From Sclerurus mexicanus (Eukaryota; Chordata; Aves; Passeriformes; Furnariidae): a stretch of 64,000 bases of DNA. The position numbers and the translations under genes are program-made. The DNA is taken from the NCBI GenBank assembly GCA_013396755.1, contig VWZF01006744.1, forward strand, positions 90,542 to 154,541, in the 5' to 3' direction. Positions 36,101-45,100 of this stretch are shown here, piece by piece; position 1 is the first letter of the stretch, and the number at the start of each line of letters is the position of its first letter. Below the pieces are notes generated by a model. The model saw only the letters and a program-made list of their open reading frames with translations, was not told where the DNA came from and ran no database searches.

Positions 36101-39100
36101 AGAGAATTAGGGAGAAGTTTATCGGCCATGCAGATTTTCAGCCAGATGTTGTAAAAAATGTCTCATCTGCCTGTGAAGGACTTTGCAAGTGGGTGCGAGC
36201 CATGGAGGTGTACGACCGCGTGCAGAAGGTGGTCGCCCCAAAGCGTGAACGTTTGAGAGGGGCAGAAGAAATACTGGAGGTTCAGATGGAGAAGTTAAGA
36301 GTAAAACAAGCAGAGCTTAAGGAGGTAGTTGATCGTCTTCAAGCTTTGCAAGATGAGTTTGACAAAATGAATAACCGGAAGAGAGAACTTGAAGAGAACA
36401 TTGAGCGTTGTTCACAAAAGCTTGTGAGAGCTGAGCAGTTAATTAGTGGTCTGGGTGGAGAGAAGGAGAGGTGGACAGAAGCTGCACGATTGTTAGGAAT
36501 TCGGTACACAGACCTTGTAGGAGATGTGTTGTTGTCATCGGGAACTGTGGCGTATTTGGGAGCCTTTACTGTCGATTACCGCCTTAAGTGTCAAAAGCAG
36601 TGGCAGGTTCTGTGCAGTGAGAAGAACATCCCGTGCTCCAGTGATTTTACTTTAAGTAATACTTTAGGGGATCCTGTCAAAATCCGGGCATGGCAGATTG
36701 CTGGATTGCCAGTTGATTCCTTTTCCATTGACAATGGGATAATTGTTTCTAACTCAAGAAGATGGGCTTTGATGATAGATCCTCAAAGGCAAGCTAACAA
36801 GTGGATAAAAAATATGGAGAAAACTAACAAGCTGTCAGTTATCAAATTATCTGACACACATTATGTGAGGACATTAGAAACTGCTATCCAGCTTGGAACA
36901 CCAGTCTTGCTAGAAAATATTGGTGAAGAATTAGATGCTTTCATAGAACCCATTTTACTAAAGCAAACATTTAAACAACAAGGAGTAGAATACATGAAAT
37001 TAGGGGAAAATATACTTGAATATTCAAGAGACTTCAGGTTTTACATGACAACCCACTTAAGAAATCCTCATTATTTCCCTGAGGTGGCTGTGAAAGTTTG
37101 TCTACTCAATTTCATGATTACACCTTTGGGTCTTCAGGACCAACTTCTTGGAATTGTAGCTGCAAAGGAAAAGCCTGAGCTAGAAGAAAAGAAAAATCAA
37201 CTCATTATAGAAAGTGCAGCCAACAAGAAGCAACTAAAGGAAATTGAAGATAAAATCCTGGAGGTTCTTTCCCATTCAGAAGGAAACATCTTAGAAGATG
37301 AAACAGCAATTAAAATTTTGTCTTCATCCAAAGAGTTGTCTGAAGAAATCTCTGAAAAGCAAAAAATTTCCTCTTTAACTGAGAAGGAAATAGATTCTAC
37401 TCGAATGGGGTACAAGCCAGTTGCTGTTCATTCAGCTGTTGTCTTCTTTTGCATCTCTGACCTGGCAAACATTGAACCTATGTACCAGTATTCATTGATT
37501 TGGTTCATTAACTTGTATGTTCAATCTATTTCCAAAAGCAAAAAGAGTGGAAATCTACAACAGAGAATTAAAAATATAACCGACCATTTCACAGTAAGCA
37601 TCTACAATAATGTCTGTCGCTCACTGTTTGAAAAGGATAAGGTGTTATTCTCCTTCCTTCTGACAGTAGGCATTATGAAGGGAAAAGACCAAATAGATGA
37701 TGAGGTTTGGCGTTTCCTGCTGACAGGAGGTGTTGCTTTGGATAATCCTCACCCCAATCCGGCTCCAGACTGGCTGTCTAACAAATCATGGGCTGAGCTC
37801 GTGCGTGCATCTTGCCTGACAAACCTCCAGGGCCTCATGGAACACGTAAGAGACAATTTTTCCAAGTGGAAGCCCATCTATGACTCTGTGAGGCCCCACG
37901 AAGAAGCCTTCCCAGATGCGTGGGGCCAGCTGACGGGGTTAGATCGCATGGTTATTCTCAGGTGTTTGCGACCAGACAAAATCATCCCAGCAGTGCAGAT
38001 GTTCATCGTGGAAAATATGGGAAGAACATTTATTGAACCACCCACCTTTGATCTTGGAAGAAGTTACAGTGATTCAAATTGTTGTGCCCCTTTGATTTTT
38101 ATATTATCACCAGGTGCTGATCCTATGGCAGGTGAGTTTGGTATTAAAAATATCTCTTTTTGTCTGGTTAAATGTCACTGAATATGACTAAACTGATAAT
38201 AGGCCCCTTCACTTGATCTTTAAGGTGTCTTTAAAATACAATACAGCAATGATGGAATATCAAACGTTTGCATCTGCCCATATATAAACAATGATAGTAA
38301 AATTGTTAGAGGGTGGGATGAATGTAATGGTGATGAAATGTCTGTGTCTGAGCAGCAATTTAGGGATCTAACAGATGTAGCATCCAGACCAGTTTATAAT
38401 TTATACTTGCATTACAATTCTTTCAGTGGGTGTTGGAGGCTTGCCCCAGTCTTTGTTTCAACGCCTCCTCCAGAAAGTTTCCTCCCTCTCAGTTGCTAAT
38501 TAAATGGTGTATATGGCCACACTTAAAAACACATTTGTTAAATGTCCTTTAAAGTATAACCACCCAGATTATTTTTAAAATCTGGTTTTCTGCCAAAAGA
38601 ATTGTAATATGGAGCCATACCATAAGGATGTATTTCCAGAAGGTACTGGTTTTGATAGCAAAGCTGGAGGGCTATTTTTAACCGGATCTAAAGATCCAAT
38701 TTGCAGCTCAGCCCCCATAAACAATTGTACCCAGGCAACAGAGAGAGGCGAGAGCTGTAGTGCAGGCTGGAACTGAACCCTTGGGGCCAAAGGAGAGGAC
38801 AGCCATTCAACCTGCCTCGTTTTTGCTTTGAGGGTTTTTTTTTTTGTGTAACACCTTATACCACTAAATAAATGATACCCCTAACTACATAAAAATAATT
38901 TACTATATGCCTCAGAAACAGATTGATGCAGCATTTGATACTCCTGGGTTGTTGAGGTGGTTTTGTTTGGGTTTCTTTAACTGAATAAAATATGTGTTGA
39001 CTTTTGTCCCTTTATTTACATTATAGAAACGATGACTATAACATATTCTGCTTTCTAATAGACTCTGTCTTTGTTTGCATGTATAAAATTTGCCATCACA

Positions 39101-42100
39101 GGTTTACTAAAATTTGCTGATGATGTCAGCATGGGAAGCACAAGCATTCAAACTGTTTCGCTTGGCCAGGGCCAGGGCCCAATAGCAGCAAAAATGATTT
39201 ATCAGGCTATTACTGATGGAACCTGGGTAGTGTTGCAAAACTGCCATCTTGCAACCAGCTGGATGCCTGCCTTGGAAAAAATCTGTGAGGAAGTTATAGT
39301 GCCTGAGAATACCAATGAAAAGTTCAGGTAAGGGGTTTAGTATTTTGCACACTTTAATAGGAGCATTTCTTGTTTGCTGAAGACACCACTCAAAAGAAAT
39401 TAAACTACTGTTGTGTGAATGACTAAGTATATAATTGATATTTTTTATGTGTAGTGATAAAGATCCATAATTAAGATGTCATCTTTTCTACCTGTCCAAT
39501 ACAATCTACTTTATGCCTGCATTTCAGAACAAAGATGTTATCATTGTAGTTAAGCACGTAGTAAAACTTAGTCTTCTGTAGATCAACATGCAGGATTTGT
39601 GAATATTAATGATATTTTGATAAAGTGCTTTTCAAACTTTCTTTTAGGTTGTGGTTAACTAGTTATCCATCAGAAAAGTTCCCTGTAAGTATCCTCCAGA
39701 ATGGCATCAAAATGACAAATGAGCCTCCGAAAGGTGTTAGAGTGAACCTGCTCCGATCGTACCTGAACGACCCCATCTCCGACCCCGTGTTCTTTGGCAG
39801 CTGCCAAAAGCCAGTAATGTGGCAAAAACTCCTGTTTGGCCTTTGCTTTTTTCATGCTGTTGTGCAGGAAAGGAGAAACTTTGGCCCACTGGGTAAGTTT
39901 CAGGTTATTTTTCAGTTTGTTTCAAAAAAGATTAGCGGTGTTGAAATACATTGTTGGAGTCTCTCTGCAGAAAGGCAGTATTGTTAGCAGTGTTACAAGA
40001 GTGCACTCTGCATTGCACAGAATATAATAAAGTTTAAAAGCTGTTATTTGCAGGGATTCTTATTTAGGCAAAGCTACTCTGGACTAGAAAGTACCATTTT
40101 TCCAAATAAATATACAGTCATAACATTAAATTATAGCTTACTAAATTATTAATTTATTACTGTAGTTTTTAGTAACAATCAAATCCAGTTCCAGTTTTAA
40201 ATTTTTGTAATGAAAGATGTCCCTACATCAATTCTGCTTTTGTTATTTATGTGCCTATTTTTTTAATCAAAGCTAGTGCATAGATTTACTTGGTGTGAAA
40301 CAAATTTATGTAGCTGCAGTGTGTTCATAACACAGCAATAAAAAGAGATGTGTCATAAGATTTGTGCTTCAGCTTTTTCTATAATCTTGAAATATGTAGA
40401 AAAATACAGAATTTCTGCATGACATACAGAACTTGTGGAGTTATAGATCCCATTTTTATAACACTATAAAGTTTATGCTCTCCACTGGTGTACATGAAGC
40501 TCTCAGTCTTCCATTCCAGCTGAGTCTGTCTTCATCATAACAGGTTGGAGTTATTATTTTGACTGAAAGCCACTGTCACTATTTTAATAGGCAGCTGTTT
40601 AAATAAACACTAAACTGCCAGTATATTGCTGGAAAGTAAAAATAGAATTTTTTTAAGTGACAAAGAGGCCATTTTCAAAAGCAACATCTACTGCTTAATG
40701 TGACTATCTGGGGAAGAAGGATAGTTGCAGCAATAGCCCTGTTTTTGGTTTGCACTACGGGTATAGGTTTTCTGTATCTGGAATATGTTCCTGTTTGTTT
40801 GATTGTACTGTTACTCTGAATGTCACATACAGACAGTATTAATAAATGGGCAGGTTGATTAAACACTGGAATCCATAAATGAATTAAAACTGCTGTTCGT
40901 ATTGTGTCCAGATAGCAACAGATTAGCTGAAACTACCAAACTGGTAAAATATAATTTTCAGGAGAGTTGATGTCAAAGTGCCTGTGTTTATTTAATTGTA
41001 CAGAATGATGGTAATAGCGCCTTAGGATACAGTATTGATATGGAGTCATGTTGTCCCTTGTGCAATAAACAGCCTGGTATATTCCAGAGCTCTTCTAGGT
41101 ACTGCCTGGCCGGTGGTACCTTCAGCTCTGCAGGAGCAGTGTAGTAGCAATGCCATCATTTCCTGGGCTCAGCTGTCACTGCAGTGCCCCACTGCCCTGC
41201 ATATCTTTTCTGAATTGAACAGGTTGGAATATTCCATATGAGTTCAACGAATCCGATCTCAGGATAAGTATGCAACAGATCCAGATGTTTCTGAATGAAT
41301 ATGAAGAAATCCCATTTGAAGCTCTGACCTATCTAACAGGTACAGGCATTACATCCTCTCATGTGTTGACTTTGCTGGGCACTTTCAGCTGGTACAGAGA
41401 TAAACTGGTGAGTTCTTGACAAAGTGAGTGGATCCCACTCAGGTTTACTTTCTTGGCCTTCCACATACAGTGTGGTTGTCATTGGTGGCTCTTGGATCTG
41501 AAACCCTCAGACATCATTGCTGTTGTGACTTGTATGTAGCTAGAATTACTAATGATCTCCTGGTCTTTGCTTCATATACATCAAATAAAGATGACAATGG
41601 CCTCTGTTCCACCTTCGCTGATCAACGTGAGCCTGACACAGTAAACTTTGGCAGTTTACCAGAGGATGTGGTAATAGCCATGGGTTTAAAGCAGGAGGTG
41701 TTGAGCTGTGTAAATAACTTGGTTGCTGTGACTATTCAGCTGCTTTTTGGCACCTCCTTTTTGAGACTTGTCATCCCTGATTTTTGTTAATATTAGCTTT
41801 ATGAAAACAAATTCTGGGACATGAGTAGCAGTCCACTACGAGACCAACTTAGAGTGTTCCTTAAACTTTTCATCATCAAGACACGTAAATTTGGCCCATA
41901 GTTCCAAAGATGTTCATGTGCCTAATTTCCATTGAATTGTAAGACCTAAAAACTTTTGAAGAGCTGGAGTTTTGGAGCTTCATCTTACCAGAGTTTCACA
42001 TTATTGCAAAACCATTTTGATTTGTTCATTAACTTTTTCTTTTTGTCCTGGTTTTCTTTGTCCTTTCCCAGGGGAGTGTAACTATGGAGGTAGAGTGACA

Positions 42101-45100
42101 GACGATAAAGACAGGCGTCTTCTCCTGTCCCTTCTTTCCGTAGTCTATAACAAAGATATAGAGCAGGACAAGTATGTGCTCTCAGCTGGCGGTGACTACT
42201 ACATCCCACCACATGGCCCGTATGAGGTGAGAAGGCAACAGGTGTGAATTCCCTCTGAGTTATTGGGAAGAAACTTACCTACACTGTACTTTGATATGCT
42301 GAATACAAGTAGAAAATAAACCCCTAAGATCACAAAGCCAGACCAGAATTGTATCTTATGTATGAAATATGAATCCAGTACTTAAAATCTACCACACCCC
42401 AATGGGGACGTAGTGATCATCTACTATACTGACATTTGTTGATGCAAAGAGCTACCCCTGTGCAGGTTTCCAGTACAGTTCTAGAAACTCCATAGGAGGC
42501 TTCAGGAATTTACAGGGTACTTCTGCACCCTCTTGCAACCACTTTTGCCTCGAGAGCAGTGATCAGGAGGAGGAGGTGGAACGACAGATATACAGTCAGT
42601 TTTTATACCCTTTTTCCCTTCCAACAGCTGCATGGAGATAATGAATGTGTTCAAATCCTACCTATTAGCATAGCCCTCAGTTGTTGTAGGGGTGACGCAT
42701 ACAGCATCCTCCCCCCTCCTGTTACTCCTGCCAGCATTCCTTGAATATTTCTAATGTACTTTCCTTTCTCTTGCCACTTACATGAGGGTGGTAATAACTC
42801 CTCCGTGAGTCTTGGAATCACTCAGAACTTTTGTATCTATCTCTGCGGACTGTGTAAGTCAATTCCTGGATGTGTTTAACAGGGAACTGCTGTGTTTGAT
42901 TTATGAATATCACATTGCATGATGTCAGGTACCTGAATGTTTGTTTTACAGTCTTACATTGAATACATACGGAGTTTGCCAATTACAACACACCCTGAAG
43001 TGTTTGGACTTCATGAAAATGCAGACATCACCAAGGATAACCAGGAGACTAACCAGCTTTTCCATGGAGTGCTCCTGACTTTGCCCAGAGAAGCAGGGGG
43101 AGGTGGCAAGTCCCCTCAGGTAACAGAGAAGATAGATCAAATTGCACTCTGGAAAAGTGCCCTTTCCTGTCATGTCCTGAGTCTCAGAGTAATCCAAGAC
43201 CTCTCATCACAGGACTGTGGCATTGGGAGTAGATGTGAATGTCCCTGTAGAGAAGCAGATGGATTTTGGCATAGCACCTCTAAAGGTGGAAGATACCTTT
43301 AGGACTTTGCATTCAAACAGATTAATACCACACAGCCCCACCTGTGTAGAACATGCAGTTTGAATAAGAATGTTTCTTTCATATTTTGTGCTTTAAAATA
43401 ACAGCAAAGTGCTTCACTTCAGTGATGAATCACAGTTAGAACACAGTTAAAAATCATGTTTAGTAATGCACCTCAAGTCACACCCATCTCTAGGCAGTTT
43501 TAAAATATGGCATTTAATTCCAGTCTACAAATTCCAATGAGGGAAGTTCATGAACTGCCTGACTTCATGCAGCAGTGGTTGTATGACCATCCCTGCCATC
43601 CTCACTAGGGCACAGACTCCAGAGTGCCAGGAAATTAGATCAAGACATTCAGCCATCAGGCAAGCAGTTTAAGCCCATTAGAGGCAAAAGTTGTCTTCCT
43701 GGTGAAGTCTGTGCTACAAAGTCTGTTCTTGCTCATTGAATGCTGGATTTTTGAGGTATGATTTGTTGCTTCCCCTTTGCTGCTTCAGTTTCTACAGTGC
43801 CAAGCACATCACTGTGTTTAAGACTTGTGTGGCACAAAGAGGGGCAGTGTGACAGGATGGAGTCACTTGAACATGGACCTCACTGTCATCCACCCCTCTG
43901 TTGTACTTGGTTGTGAAGATGCTGGGAATTTCTTCATCATGTCCTGGCAGCTCAGGTTACTCAAGACAAATCTGTGCCCCTTTGAGATATAGATAAATGA
44001 CATTTCAAGCCTCTCAGATTTGACATCCTATTTTTTACACACAAGTGGATTCTTGAAAAGTGGAATTGATGGAGCCTCATTTCCTGCAGGGTTTTCTAGT
44101 GATGATGTTCTTTGATGTCTAAAATGCTGTAAGTAAAGCTTTTCTCCTGGCTGGGGTATTCCTGTGGTCTTCCCATCATTTTCCCCATGCTGCATGCTTT
44201 GTCTTCTCTTGCATTGTGGCAGTAATAGGATTATACTTGTCTGCCCTCCTGCCTATTTCCTTAGAAGTCACCTAAAACCTTTTCACACATTAAACCAAAA
44301 TTGCTAACAAATGTAAATGTATTGAGAAGGAAGAAGGAGCAAGCAGGCACATGTAGAGACTGACAGACAGGATGATGCCCAAAGCAAGTAAGAGCATGTA
44401 AGCACTATATCTGCAGGAAAATGGACAAAATACCTATGTGGTTGCATAGAAAAAATATAAAATCTGTAGTGTTTAGTGGAATTTATTCAATAAAAATATG
44501 ATGAGAGGGCAGGAAAGGAATATTCTTTATTCACTGCAAACTTGTGATTTCAGGAAATTGTTGAAGACTTGGCACAGGACATCCTATCCAAATTACCAAG
44601 TAACTTTGATATTGAAGAGGTTATGAAGGTGTACCCAGTACTTTATGAAGAGTCCATGAATACAGTTCTTAGGCAAGAACTAATTCGATTTAACAGGTAT
44701 GGCTCAGTGGTTTGTGTGGTGCTGATACTGAAATATGCTTGTGTTTGTCGGTACAAGTTGCTCACAAGCCTTAAACAGCTGTAAGCCTTTTGCAAGACAG
44801 TTTTCTTAACATGTAAGGTTCTGCTTTGGGTGAATCTTGAAAATACTTGAAAGCTGCAGCTGAGTACCTCAATATAGAAACAGTACCTATATTCTGAGAG
44901 TATGAACTGAAATACGATTTGAGTTTGTTGTGTTGAGGTAAGGCAGCCTACTTTATTCTTTATCAATGATAGCCAGGCCGCAATGTTCACAGCACACTAT
45001 GTCAATCAGTGTTAAAAGTTTTAAAGTTCTTGTCACTTGATTTCCCTTGTCTAGGGCAGAAGTTTTCACTGTCTCTTATTTCTGTGTGTGTGTTTTTTCT

